In this document: one piece after another, positions 15,071-23,888 of the stretch | Position numbering within the stretch: position 1 is the stretch's first letter | Layout of the letters: each line of letters starts with the position of its first letter | Source: Methanothrix sp. | Lineage (GTDB): Archaea; Halobacteriota; Methanosarcinia; Methanotrichales; Methanotrichaceae | DNA: 42,684 nt | NCBI GenBank assembly: GCA_025361645.1 | Contig: JANYKI010000035.1 | Span: 1-42,684 of the forward strand | Direction: 5' to 3' | The notes under the pieces: generated by a model | What the model was told of the DNA's origin: nothing | Seen by the model: only the letters and a program-made list of their open reading frames with translations | The model's database searches: none | Made by a program: the position numbers and the translations under genes

Positions 15071-16300
15071 TTGATATCTATTTCAAAAGGGTTATTTGCT
15101 GATTTATTGGCGCAAGGAGGCATATTTCAGTCTAGAGATGTCCTGCGTCCTACCTATACGCCAAGCGAACTGCCTCATAGAAACGAGCAGATCAACGGCC
15201 TGGCATCCGTTCTAGTTCCTGCATTAAGAGGAGAAACCCCCTCCAATGTTCTCATCTATGGAAAAACCGGCACCGGTAAAACTGCAGTTGCCAAGTACGT
15301 GGGAAAAGAGCTAGAAGAAGCTAGTTTTGGCGATATGAAGTGTACAGTGATCTACATCAACTGCGAGGTGGTAGATACTCAATACCGAATCCTGGCTCAT
15401 TTAGCAAGACACTTTGATAAAGAGATTCCGATGACTGGCTGGCCCACAGATCAGGTCTACGCCGAGTTCAGAAATGCGGTAGATGAAGAGAAACAAGTCG
15501 TCGTGATAATGCTGGATGAAGTAGACAAGCTGGTGAGAAAGGGAGACGATGTTCTTTACAACCTCTCTCGTATTAACTCTGATCTGCTCCGTTCTAAGGT
15601 TAGTATCATCGGCATATCCAACGACCTCAAGTTCACAGAGTTTCTTGATCCAAGAGTAAAAAGCTCCCTCGGAGAAGATGAGATCATCTTTCCGCCTTAC
15701 AACGCCGAGCAGATTAGAGACATCCTAGAACAGAGAGCAAAGCTCTCCTTTAGTCCCGGTGTCCTTCAAGAAGGTGTCATACCACTGTGTGCTGCTTTTG
15801 CGGCCCAAGAGCATGGCGACGCTCGTAAAGCTTTGGATCTCCTTCGCATATCAGGCGAATTAGCTGAAAGAGCCCGTTCTGCTATTGTAGCCGAGGATCA
15901 TGTGCGTTCAGCTCGCGAAAAGATTGAGCAGGACCGAGTAGAAGAGGTAATCAAGACTCTGCCCACTCAGTCCAAGTTGGTACTCTACAGCATTGTTCTA
16001 CTAGAGGAACAGGGAACAAGAAATATCACCACGAGTGCCGTTTACAACATGTACAAACAACTCTGCCCTCTGGTTGAGACTGATTTTCTGACACATCGCA
16101 GGATAACGGATCTCATTGCAGAGCTGGATATGCTGGGCATATTACATACGATTGTAATCAGCAAAGGTAGATACGGTCGGACCAAAGAGATCACTCTTAG
16201 TGTTTACTCTGGTAAGCTTAAGGCTACGCTGCAACAGGATTACCGGCTGAAGGTTCTGGGTAGTGTCAATGTGCCCCAGCAAGCTCGACTGGGTCTCTGA
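15071..16300 (+). CDS. orc1: Orc1/Cdc6 replication initiator
   Basis: This 409-residue AAA+ protein binds ORBs and loads MCM. It has Walker A GKTGTGKT (about residues 64-71), Walker B VVVIMLDEVD (about 143-152), sensor 1 GISND (about 180), sensor 2 GDARKALDLLR, and a C-terminal winged helix (about 310-395; SKLVLYSIVLLEEQG, HRRITDLIAELDMLGIL). Length and order are standard for archaeal Orc1-1. The start is TTG 15071 with GAGGGG upstream. The adjacent ORBs indicate that it recognises its own origin, as in other archaea. It lies only 7 nt before the following pentapeptide-repeat gene. Confidence 0.95.
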   Translation: MISISKGLFADLLAQGGIFQSRDVLRPTYTPSELPHRNEQINGLASVLVPALRGETPSNVLIYGKTGTGKTAVAKYVGKELEEASFGDMKCTVIYINCEVVDTQYRILAHLARHFDKEIPMTGWPTDQVYAEFRNAVDEEKQVVVIMLDEVDKLVRKGDDVLYNLSRINSDLLRSKVSIIGISNDLKFTEFLDPRVKSSLGEDEIIFPPYNAEQIRDILEQRAKLSFSPGVLQEGVIPLCAAFAAQEHGDARKALDLLRISGELAERARSAIVAEDHVRSAREKIEQDRVEEVIKTLPTQSKLVLYSIVLLEEQGTRNITTSAVYNMYKQLCPLVETDFLTHRRITDLIAELDMLGILHTIVISKGRYGRTKEITLSVYSGKLKATLQQDYRLKVLGSVNVPQQARLGL

Positions 16301-16307
16301 CTTTATA

Positions 16308-17816
16308 ATGGATTTAAGTGAAGTGGTGATCTTGAGGATATTCCTGTTGCTGGTAATAACTCTAACAGCATTGGTGAACGGGGCAGCTTCGGATAATGCG
16401 TTGCCTTTTCTGGAATCCTTTCCGCTGAGGGAGATATCAGCGCAAGAGGTCATGGCAAATGCAAATAATAGCCTCACCGTCTATGACCGGGTAATCATCA
16501 ATGGCGATTTATTTTTAAATAATAATCAATATAATCCCCTAAGGATAACAAATTCAGTATTCAAGGATAATGTAAGCTGCAAAGGGGTAACGTTTTATGG
16601 AGATGTGAATTTCGAGAACACTACATTCCAAAAAAATGCTATTTTCAATGAAACAAAATTCTTAACGGCGGCAAATTTTAATGCGACTCGTTTCCTGGGA
16701 GAAGCAACCTTCAATATGTCTCGCTTTCCTGATAGCGGAACTTTTGATTTTACCTATTTCAATCGTGTAGCCAATTTTGAAAGTGTCTGGTTTGACAAAT
16801 TTGCTACTTTTTATAATGCCACATTTATGGGAGACGCTCAGTTTTCTTTCTCGGAGTTCAATGGTGCTTATGCTAACTTCGAATCCGTACGCTGCATTAG
16901 AGATGTCTATTTTTACGGCAGTCAGTTTAATACTTATTGCACCTTCGCTAATGCGCGACTGGAGAAGAATGCAGACTTTCATGCAACAAAATACTCAAAT
17001 GGCGTAGGCTTTTTCCAAACGTGGATTTTTGGACAGGCCGATTTTGCTCGATCCCGCTTTATTGCGGATTCCATCTTTTCTCAAGCTCACTTCAACGACA
17101 CGGCCAACTTCTTGAGTACCAACTTCGATGGACCCGTATTCTTCAATGACACTGTATTTTGCAAAGATGCAAATTTTGACAATTCACAATTCCAGGCGCC
17201 CACAGATATCTCATATGCGGTTTTTAACGGCGATCTGAAATTAAATAGCACAAAGATTGTCAGGATGGTATTAGATGGCGCAACCTTCGGCAAGGGATCT
17301 CGTTTGTATCTGGCCAAAGCAGATATTAACCGTCTGATCGTGAGCTGGAGTCAGATACGTGACATCCTCAGTTTCGACACTGCGGCTTACCTCTCGTTGA
17401 TCAAGAATTATAAGGACCTCGGCCAGAGCAACGATGCCAATGAATGCTATTATGAGTATCGATATCTAAATCAGGTTCGTAAGCCGATCGGCTTTTCTAA
17501 GTTTCTGGATACGCTGGCCTGGCTCACCTGCGGTTATGGGGTGCGCCCTCACTATGCGCTTTTCTGCGGAATGGTGATAATTCTTATTTTCTCCTTTATT
17601 TATTGGACCGGCAGGGGTGTGGAAGGCTTTCATGACATCCACGGTCACCAGCTCATGGTAGCTTCCCTCTTCTACAGCACAATTGCTTTTACTGCTAATT
17701 CAAAAGGGCTTCCTCTGCGAGGGCATTATAAATACCTGGGAATTGCGGAGGGCATTGTTGGATGGCTGCTTATGGCCCTATTTCTGGTGACGTTAGGCAG
17801 GCTGATCATTGGATAA
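16308..17816 (+). CDS. Exported pentapeptide-repeat protein with two C-terminal membrane helices
   Basis: Starting at ATG 16308 the protein has 502 residues and a signal-like hydrophobic N-terminus (VVILRIFLLLVITLTALVNG). About 25 degenerate A-x-F pentapeptide repeats (DVNFENTTFQKNAIFNETKF, AANFNATRF, ATFYNATF and so on) fill residues 75-320, giving a long beta-helix. A linker with CYYEYRYLNQVRKPIGF leads to CGYGVRPHYALFCG and two membrane helices flanking SLFYSTIAFTANSKGLPL, where two-helix channels carry the pore loop. The filter GYG is absent. It is a paralogue of the protein at 1472-2575 but has an extra exported beta-helix. Several N-x-[ST] sites fit an outside location. Confidence 0.82.
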   Translation: MDLSEVVILRIFLLLVITLTALVNGAASDNALPFLESFPLREISAQEVMANANNSLTVYDRVIINGDLFLNNNQYNPLRITNSVFKDNVSCKGVTFYGDVNFENTTFQKNAIFNETKFLTAANFNATRFLGEATFNMSRFPDSGTFDFTYFNRVANFESVWFDKFATFYNATFMGDAQFSFSEFNGAYANFESVRCIRDVYFYGSQFNTYCTFANARLEKNADFHATKYSNGVGFFQTWIFGQADFARSRFIADSIFSQAHFNDTANFLSTNFDGPVFFNDTVFCKDANFDNSQFQAPTDISYAVFNGDLKLNSTKIVRMVLDGATFGKGSRLYLAKADINRLIVSWSQIRDILSFDTAAYLSLIKNYKDLGQSNDANECYYEYRYLNQVRKPIGFSKFLDTLAWLTCGYGVRPHYALFCGMVIILIFSFIYWTGRGVEGFHDIHGHQLMVASLFYSTIAFTANSKGLPLRGHYKYLGIAEGIVGWLLMALFLVTLGRLIIG

Positions 17817-17850
17817 TATTTTATGTTTTCTCAAAAAAAAGTACTAGGAT

Positions 17851-18231
17851 CTATCTGCTGCTTGGCTTGCGGTTCTTTGCATTTGCAAATGGATCCGAAT
17901 CGCTCTGCGCTAAAGTTGTATTTTCAATTGTATCATTGAGACTGTTATTCATGCCCTTGATTTCGACTAGAAGATCTTCCTGTCTTTGTAGCATCCTATC
18001 CATTTTGACATCAGTATTGTTGATCTTACCGTCAATCGCGTCAATCTTTTTGCCAAGAACTTCGATCATAAAGCCAAGTTCGGTCAGAGTTGTATTCTTA
18101 ATGGTCTCGTTCATCTGGGAAGAGTTTATCGAATCATTTGCTGCTGCCTGCTCTGCCCCTAAGGCGAAATCAAAGCCTTGAGCTGCGAATACGAACAGAA
18201 GCATTGATGTCATTGCTATGGATATCTTCAT
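17851..18231 (-). CDS. Small secreted coiled-coil protein
   Basis: Beginning at ATG 18231 (GGGGTG upstream), the 126-residue product has a signal peptide (KISIAMTSMLLFVFAAQGFDFALGA), an Asn-rich segment with several N-x-[ST] sites (NDSINSSQ, NETIKNTT), and a heptad-like helix (LGFMIEVLGKKIDAIDGKI, VKMDRMLQRQEDLL). The end is polar. Longer frames start further upstream but lack a ribosome site. It is divergent from the papain-like protein gene, so the interval 18232-18368 holds both promoters. No family is recognised. Confidence 0.6.
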   Translation of the reverse strand: MKISIAMTSMLLFVFAAQGFDFALGAEQAAANDSINSSQMNETIKNTTLTELGFMIEVLGKKIDAIDGKINNTDVKMDRMLQRQEDLLVEIKGMNNSLNDTIENTTLAQSDSDPFANAKNRKPSSR

Positions 18232-18368
18232 TTCTACACCCCATCTCTTTTTGCCTCCCGTCATCCCGCCCAAAATATAAATTTTGCGTTCGTATTGCGG
18301 CAAAAGATGTATATGCCTCTAGGAAAAATAGCTAAACGATTTTCTAATCTAACGAGGGCGGGGAAACT

Positions 18369-20162
18369 ATGAAGCAGCAATATCTTGTAGCGGTGGCATT
18401 ATTATCTCTAATGTTTTGTGCATTAGGGGCCGAGAATAACAGCAGCGTCTTTCTGGAGGGCGCGGAAATAAACGATAGCGGTTTTCGACCCAATATCGAT
18501 GGATTCAGCTTTCAAAACTACGCCGAGGACCCCGTGACCGTCGATCTGACCCCAGCGGAGCTACAGCGCATGTTCGGAGACAAAGTATGCGCCAGCACCG
18601 CCGGTGGCAAATGCACTCTCACCTATCCTGCCGAGCGCTGGATGAATCAGGCCGTTTCTGCTATGAAATCCGGACACTGCGAAGGCATCGCAGTCTTATC
18701 CAGCCTTTTGTATTACAACAAGACAAGCCCCGGCCTTTTTGGAGGTAACAGCGTCATTGATCTCTCGCTGCAAGATATCTTGCTGCAGCGCGAGATAGGC
18801 TACTGGTGGACCACCCAGGTCACAAGTCCCGGCGGGTCGAAGAAGGTTCTGGAGTCCCCTCAGGTCGTGCTGGACACTTTAGCCAGCGCCTTTGGCAATG
18901 GCTCTGGGGCAGGAGAAATGTGGGTCATGGGCATCTATTTGCCTGACGGCAGCGGCGGCCACGCTATTACGCCTTATGCTGTTGAGGATCTCGGCAACGG
19001 CACGGCCCGTATTCTGGTATATGATAATAACTGGCCCAAAGATAACAGGTTCATCGAGGTGGACACGCTTACCAATTCCTGGCGCTATCTGGCATCGGCC
19101 AGTCCGGATGAGCCAAACAGCCTTTATTCCGGCAACGCCAGCACCAAGAATCTGGAGATTGTCTCCCTCTCTTCGCGCCTCGGGCAGCAGCAGTGCGATT
19201 TTTGTGGGGGGGGAAGTTCTGCCGCCAATGAAAGTGCTGCCGGGAGTACAAAAAACATCCAAATTTGGCAGAGCGGCAAGGCTCGCGCCCTGGTCACAGA
19301 TGAAAGCGGCCAGAGAGTCGGTCTCCTGGAATCGGGCCAGTTGGTAAATGAGATCCCGGGTGCTGAGATTCGCAATCTGAAGTTTGGCCCTGTGGGCATC
19401 GGCAGCGATTATCCGCCCGTCATTTTGCTTCCCTTGGCCCTGATAAATGCCTCTCACCTGGCCATAGAGATCAGCAGCACAGCCAACGGCAGCCAAAAGA
19501 ATCAGGCCGATACGGCCATCATTGCCCCCGGCTTTGCCCTGGCCTGCTCCGTTCCTGACCTGGGGCAGGGTCAGAATCAGAGCATGGATCTTTTCTCAGA
19601 GGGAGAAGCCTATAATGTCAGCATCGGCGCCAACCGTCAGTTGTCTCCCACAATTTCAATAGATACCGATTATCAGAGAATCATTCTTAGTGGCCTGAAA
19701 ATCGATCCAAGCGGCAGAATCAACATCTCCATGAATCCGGCTCTGGGAGCCTTTAGCATGAGCACGCTCGGCAATCTCAAGCCGGGAACGCTAGAGCTTC
19801 TCATGACTACCCTTGATCCGGCGAGCGGGGCATCGTCCACATTTAAGAGCCTTGATCTAATGATGCGGCCCGATGATGCCGTTTCCATGGACCTTACCGG
19901 ATCCTTTGGCGGATCGGATTCGCCCTCTCTTGCCGTCTCCCGCAAGAACGGCGGAAGGCAAGAGATGTCGCTGCAAACCATCTCGAAGAACGTCCCTGCG
20001 GATATTCCTACGGATATGTCGAATGTGCGCGACGCCAATAATTTAACACGCACCAAGCTACCGGAATCGAGGCCGTCTTCCCGAAGCGATATGAGCGGCA
20101 GCGATATAAGCATCCCCCGCTCGGCCAGCATGCCCCGTGTGGGAACGCCAACGTTCCCGTGA
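18369..20162 (+). CDS. Secreted protein with papain-like (C-H-N) cysteine-protease fold domain
   Basis: A signal peptide (QQYLVAVALLSLMFCALG) is followed by a catalytic-looking domain. C104 is in SGHCEGIAVLSSLL, H198 in SGGHAITPYAVED, and N220/N221 in LVYDNNWP. This Cys/His/Asn order and the GH[CA] and YDNN motifs fit papain-like, C39-related domains in secreted archaeal and bacterial proteins. An alternative reading is a transglutaminase-like enzyme. The second half (about 270-530) is beta-rich with Gly/Ser linkers, then a Ser/Arg/Pro-rich tail. A CxxC (QCDFCGG) and a C74/C82 pair may be disulfides. No membrane anchor is visible. Probable role: processing of surface proteins, inferred. Confidence 0.7.
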   Translation: MKQQYLVAVALLSLMFCALGAENNSSVFLEGAEINDSGFRPNIDGFSFQNYAEDPVTVDLTPAELQRMFGDKVCASTAGGKCTLTYPAERWMNQAVSAMKSGHCEGIAVLSSLLYYNKTSPGLFGGNSVIDLSLQDILLQREIGYWWTTQVTSPGGSKKVLESPQVVLDTLASAFGNGSGAGEMWVMGIYLPDGSGGHAITPYAVEDLGNGTARILVYDNNWPKDNRFIEVDTLTNSWRYLASASPDEPNSLYSGNASTKNLEIVSLSSRLGQQQCDFCGGGSSAANESAAGSTKNIQIWQSGKARALVTDESGQRVGLLESGQLVNEIPGAEIRNLKFGPVGIGSDYPPVILLPLALINASHLAIEISSTANGSQKNQADTAIIAPGFALACSVPDLGQGQNQSMDLFSEGEAYNVSIGANRQLSPTISIDTDYQRIILSGLKIDPSGRINISMNPALGAFSMSTLGNLKPGTLELLMTTLDPASGASSTFKSLDLMMRPDDAVSMDLTGSFGGSDSPSLAVSRKNGGRQEMSLQTISKNVPADIPTDMSNVRDANNLTRTKLPESRPSSRSDMSGSDISIPRSASMPRVGTPTFP

Positions 20163-20248
20163 TCGGGTAGGTGGCAGATCATGAAAAGGCGCAGCCTGGT
20201 TGACAGTACAGGATGCTTGAGGAGTGTAAAGGAATTTGATTTCAATCA

Positions 20249-20473
20249 AAACTCTTTGCATCTGGTCTTCTATCAATTCCTGTTGCGGGTTTGGATGGCG
20301 AAGTAGCTTTGGGCGAAGGCGATAGGTTCCTTATGGGGGGCGCCGTTCTGGGCCATCAGGTAGCCAGCGTAGCGTGTGAGCATGAAATCTTCGATTTCTC
20401 GTTGTCCGCCTTTGCCAAGGGCGATCATTTTCGTGACGTGCAGTATATGATCAATGTTACTGGTTTTGGAATT
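20249..20473 (-). pseudogene. dinD remnant (DNA-damage-inducible protein D-like)
   Basis: The minus strand encodes NIDHILHVTKMIALGKGG, then EDFMLTRYAGYLMAQNGAPH, then PIAFAQSYFAIQTR. These match the central part of DinD (HF-x(5)-M, LSRYACYL-x-QNGDP, AxGQTYFAIQTRRQEL). A stop follows at QTRNRN; a +1 shift continues as QELIEDQMQRVL. The N-terminal part (before about 20473) and the rest of the protein are missing. It is thus a frameshifted internal fragment with no ribosome site. It lies about 170 bp from tRNA-Gly, a common landing place for mobile DNA. Confidence 0.75.
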
Positions 20474-20640
20474 TACTCTTTATTCTTTTGCACCTAGCTA
20501 TATATTCCTCTTCAGTCCCAACTGGCTTTTCCATTATTACATGCGTGACAGATAATTCGAACATTAGTCATTAACAGGACCAACTCGTAATATAATTTCT
20601 TCTAAAATAGAATCTATATAAATCATGCTAGTAATAATAT

Positions 20641-20711
20641 GCGCCGATCGGGAATCGAACCCGAGTTTAGGCGTTGGCAACGCCTAGTGATAACCGCTAC
20701 ACTATCGGCGC
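20641..20711 (-). tRNA. tRNA-Gly (GCC anticodon)
   Basis: On the minus strand the 71 nt fold into a complete cloverleaf. The acceptor is GCGCCGA pairing with TCGGCGC, the D stem is GTG/CAC, the anticodon arm is AGGCG-TTGCCAA-CGCCT with anticodon GCC, the variable loop is AAAC, and the T arm is TCGGG-TTCGATT-CCCGA. No CCA is encoded. It reads Gly codons GGC/GGT. Confidence 0.95.
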
Positions 20712-20852
20712 TATCGTGTTTCACGAAGCATCCCCTACAATCACCTTCTAGTCTAAAAACATTGCGGGCAAAAAGCCTTGCCATGGGCTCGCGTCCAAGG
20801 CTACATACCCTTTATCTACCTTGAAGGGGGGCTTCTTTATGGTGATATTCGC

Positions 20853-21752
20853 TTGCATGATGTCGTCATAGTAGGAGCAGGCCCGGCTGGGCTGACCGCT
20901 GCCATGTACTGCGCGAGAGGCGGAAAGAAGACGCTGGTTTTGGGCAATATCTACAGCTCACAGCAGTCCATGGGCGGCCTCTATGAAAACTACCCCGGAT
21001 TTCCAGAGGGCGTTCAGGGCATAGAGCTCTCAGAGAGGATGCTGGCCCAGGCCCAGAAGTTCGGGGCGGAGAACCAGATTGATCAGGTGGAGAAGATCGT
21101 GCCTCTGCGCGACTCCTTCCGCCTCAAGACGGAGAACTGGCAGTACGAGGCCAAAGCCGTTATTCTGGCCATGGGTGCCAGTCACAGCGTCATCGGCGTG
21201 CCTGGCGAGAAGGAGCTGATGGCACGGGGTGTGTCCTACTGCGTGCACTGCGATGGGGCGCTCTTTCGGGGCAAGGCAGTGGCCGTGGTGGGCTACGGCA
21301 ACGGCGCTGCTAGGGCAGTTCTCTATTTAGCCAACATTGCCGATAAGGTGCATCTGCTCTCCATGCGAGAGAAGCTGGTGGCCGAGCCGGTTTACCTGGA
21401 CCGCATCAAGAAGCTTTCCAACTACACCGCTTCCTTTGGAGCGGAGATCACAGAGATTTTGGGCGACCAGTTCGTCTCCAGTGTGGAGTATAAGGTCGGC
21501 AACACTCCCCGCTCTCTGAAGGCGGACGGCGTCTTCGTGGAGATGGGCATGAAGCCCAACACCGATTTGGCAGCTGCTCTAGGCCTGGAGATGACGAGCG
21601 GCGGCTACGTAAAGGTCAACCGGTTCAATCAGGAGACGAACATGCCGGGAGTCTTCGCTGCCGGAGACCTGACGGGCGGAAGGCTGCAGGTAGCCACCGC
21701 CGTAGGCACAGGCGCATCGGCTGGCATCAGCGCTCTGCAATATTTAGGGTAA
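20853..21752 (+). CDS. trxB: Thioredoxin reductase-like FAD/disulfide oxidoreductase
   Basis: From TTG 20853 (GGTGAT at 20841-20846, 6-nt spacing) the product has 299 residues. It shows the FAD-binding GAGPAG (residues 8-13), the redox motif CVHC (130-133, CATC/CxxC of TrxR), a second nucleotide motif VVGYGNGAA, and the C-terminal GVFAAGDLTGGRLQVATAVGTGA (FAD) block. The usual NADPH signature GGGxSA and the HRRxxxR phosphate-binding cluster are not present (VGYGNGAARA, LSMREKLV), so a different electron donor such as ferredoxin or F420 is possible. It abuts the RaSEA gene (5 nt). Role: keeping thioredoxin reduced in redox control. Confidence 0.85.
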   Translation: MHDVVIVGAGPAGLTAAMYCARGGKKTLVLGNIYSSQQSMGGLYENYPGFPEGVQGIELSERMLAQAQKFGAENQIDQVEKIVPLRDSFRLKTENWQYEAKAVILAMGASHSVIGVPGEKELMARGVSYCVHCDGALFRGKAVAVVGYGNGAARAVLYLANIADKVHLLSMREKLVAEPVYLDRIKKLSNYTASFGAEITEILGDQFVSSVEYKVGNTPRSLKADGVFVEMGMKPNTDLAAALGLEMTSGGYVKVNRFNQETNMPGVFAAGDLTGGRLQVATAVGTGASAGISALQYLG

Positions 21753-21757
21753 AGGCA

Positions 21758-22720
21758 ATGGCAAGAGCAAGAGTGGACAGAGATCTGGATCTGAGAAGGC
21801 CCGTTACCGTATGGCGTTCGCAGGACCTCCAGGACGGTCGGACAGCAGAATCGCTGACCATGATCCTGCGTACCGTGGGCTGTCGCTGGAACCGCTGCAC
21901 CATGTGCGGCTATGCCAGCGAGGGCGTGCCCGCGTCGGCCCTGGACCTGATCGCCCAGTTCGAGTGCGCCATGGAGAGGTCCTCAACGGACGTTTCCGTG
22001 GTCAAGATTTACACCAGCGGCAGTTTCCTGGATCCTGCCGAAATGCCGGTGCAGGCACGCGATGAGATCTTAAAAAGGCTAAAGGCACTGGGAATCAAGA
22101 AGCTGGTCATCGAGACCCGTCCTGAGTATGTAACACCCCAGACGGTCGAGATATGCCAGACCTGCCTTCCCACGGAGTTTGCCATTGGTCTGGAGACGGC
22201 AAGCGACCTCATCCGGGAGAACGCCATCAAGAAGGGCTTCACCTTCCAGGACTTTGCCGACGCCTCCGAGGCGGTGCACCGGCAGGGTGGGCGAGTCAAG
22301 GCCTATCTGCTGCTTAAATCGCCCCTGCTTACCGAGGGCCAGGCCATGAGAGACGCCATAGCCTCTGCCCGGGCGGCCCGCGACCACGCGGATATTCTAT
22401 CTCTCAACCTTTGCAATGTGCAGCGTAATACTGTGGTGGAGCGCATGTGGGAGCGAGGCGAGTTTCGGCCACCCTGGCTCTGGTCGGCCCTGGAGGTGCT
22501 AAAAAGCGTGCCTGGCCCCATCGTCTGCGATCCCGTAGGTGCTGGAACCCGGCGCGGCCCGCATAACTGCGGGGAGTGCGATGACAGCGTTGCCGAAGCC
22601 ATTCGGACGCACGCTCTCTCTCAGGACGTCGCGCCATTCCAAAGCTTGGACTGTCCGTGCAAGTCCACCTGGACAGAACTGATGGAAGTGGAGGAGCAGT
22701 CCTTCGGGAACATAGTTTGA
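21758..22720 (+). CDS. Archaeosine biosynthesis radical SAM protein RaSEA
   Basis: This is a radical-SAM enzyme of 320 residues, of the archaeosine-type family that acts with ArcS to turn the lysine adduct of preQ0 in tRNA into archaeosine. The Fe-S cysteines are C42, C47 and C50 in GCRWNRCTMCGY. Downstream motifs are KIYTSGSFLDP, VIETRPEYVTP and GLETASDLIRENAIKKG, typical of the family. The C-terminus carries a Cys cluster HNCGECDD and DCPCKSTW that probably binds another metal. It starts 5 nt after trxB, so the two genes may be one operon. ArcS is not in this window. Confidence 0.88.
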   Translation: MARARVDRDLDLRRPVTVWRSQDLQDGRTAESLTMILRTVGCRWNRCTMCGYASEGVPASALDLIAQFECAMERSSTDVSVVKIYTSGSFLDPAEMPVQARDEILKRLKALGIKKLVIETRPEYVTPQTVEICQTCLPTEFAIGLETASDLIRENAIKKGFTFQDFADASEAVHRQGGRVKAYLLLKSPLLTEGQAMRDAIASARAARDHADILSLNLCNVQRNTVVERMWERGEFRPPWLWSALEVLKSVPGPIVCDPVGAGTRRGPHNCGECDDSVAEAIRTHALSQDVAPFQSLDCPCKSTWTELMEVEEQSFGNIV

Positions 22721-22760
22721 AATATTATGGGCATGACATATTACCTTCAGGTGATCTCTG

Positions 22761-23630
22761 ATGTTTGAAAAGGTCCTAATTCCTACAGATTTTTCCAGTC
22801 ATGCGGAAAAAGTCATCGAGTGTGTTGGCGAAATTCCTGGTGTAAAAGAGGTTTTGCTCCTAAATGTTGTGGCAAGACCGACCATTACCAGATTCTGGGA
22901 CCCGGTGGCTGAGGTCAAAGCGGCCGAGAAGAGACTTTCTGAGATGAAGAGCGCCGTTATGGTTCCTGGCGTGAGCGTCAAAGTAAAGGCCGTGACCGTT
23001 CTGGAGGGTGAGGTGGCAAGTGCCATCCAGAGGGTGGCTGAGGATGAGTTGGTCACCCTCGTGGCCATGGGGGCGCGGGGAAAAAGCCTCATTAGGAGCG
23101 TACTCTTGGGAAGTGCCTCCCGAAATGTCCTGCGTTATGGAAATACGCACCTTTTGATCATGCGCTATCGGAATCTGGAGGGCGTGGACCTAAAGAAGCA
23201 TTGTGAAAAAATCTTCTCCAAGGTGCTCTTTCCCACCGATTTTTCTCAACCTGCCGAGGCTGCTCTTTCATTCTTGAAGGGCTTGCCGGGAATTGGAGAG
23301 ATTTTGCTTCTTAATGTCGTCTCTAAAGGCGAGACTGAGGAAGAGATAGAGGCTAATGTTGCCCAGGCCAAGCAAAAGATCAATGAGCTATTCTTGGAAC
23401 TCTCCAAGGAAGGAATAAGTGTCAAAGCCCAGGTAGTGGTGGGCCATCCCGTGGAGGCCATTCGCTATGAAGCAGAGATGCAGGATGTCTCTCTTATTGC
23501 TATTAGTTCTCAGGGCGCCGTGGCCATAAAGAAGGGAAGGATCGGAAGCACCGCCTATGATGTGGCCAATTCCGCAACCAGACCGGTCTTAATCTTAAGG
23601 CGATCAAAGATTGCATTGTACTATATTTGA
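22761..23630 (+). CDS. Tandem universal stress protein (two Usp domains)
   Basis: Two Usp domains are fused. Domain 1 starts EKVLIPTDFSSHAEKVIECV and has VAMGARGKSLIRSVLLGSASRNVLRYGNTHLLIMR. Domain 2 starts SKVLFPTDFSQPAEAAL and has ISSQGAVAIKKGRIGSTAYDVANSATRPVLILR. Both carry the ATP-type G-x2-G-x9-GS signature, best preserved in domain 1 (GARGKSLIRSVLLGS). Domain 2 has a weaker glycine pattern (SSQGAVAIKKGRIGS). Such tandem proteins act in stress responses, mostly by unknown means. The 3' end overlaps the converging 87-residue gene by 10 nt. Confidence 0.88.
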   Translation: MFEKVLIPTDFSSHAEKVIECVGEIPGVKEVLLLNVVARPTITRFWDPVAEVKAAEKRLSEMKSAVMVPGVSVKVKAVTVLEGEVASAIQRVAEDELVTLVAMGARGKSLIRSVLLGSASRNVLRYGNTHLLIMRYRNLEGVDLKKHCEKIFSKVLFPTDFSQPAEAALSFLKGLPGIGEILLLNVVSKGETEEEIEANVAQAKQKINELFLELSKEGISVKAQVVVGHPVEAIRYEAEMQDVSLIAISSQGAVAIKKGRIGSTAYDVANSATRPVLILRRSKIALYYI

Positions 23631-23884
23631 TCTGAAGATAGATTGCGTCTGATTCCCGGTGTTGTCAGGTACCACCGACCTTTTTTTTCTTTGAGAAACT
23701 GCAGGGCCTCAGGATAATCATTGAAGTAATAGGCTTCCCCAGTATCCAGGCTCATAACTGTTATCCGCTTTTCCAGCGTAATTCCTTTCTCCTTCAGCAA
23801 GCCCTCGATCTCTTCACGTAGCTTGCTCTTCTTTTTTATGGGCATCTCTTCATTCGCGGGCATTTCTTCTTGCAGGATCCTCAT
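23621..23884 (-). CDS. Small hypothetical protein, second gene after the NikR-divergent gene
   Basis: The 87-residue product begins with an acidic/Lys-rich helix (EEMPIKKKSKLREEIEGLLKEKGI) followed by a beta segment (KRITVMSLDTGEAYYFNDYPEALQFLKEKKGRWYL). It starts 4 nt after the 186-residue gene, so both are one transcript. ATG 23884 lies immediately after GGAG; a later Met in PANEE may be used. No family is recognised. It overlaps the uspA-type gene tail-to-tail. Confidence 0.55.
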   Translation of the reverse strand: MRILQEEMPANEEMPIKKKSKLREEIEGLLKEKGITLEKRITVMSLDTGEAYYFNDYPEALQFLKEKKGRWYLTTPGIRRNLSSDQI

Positions 23885-23888
23885 CTCC

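Noticed and set aside
20482-20534. 25-codon minus-strand ORF beginning MEKPVGTEEEYIARCKR
   Set aside because: Very short, out of frame with the dinD remnant, no ribosome site; no support as a gene.
20639-20824. 61-codon frame over tRNA-Gly
   Set aside because: It is translation through the tRNA gene itself.
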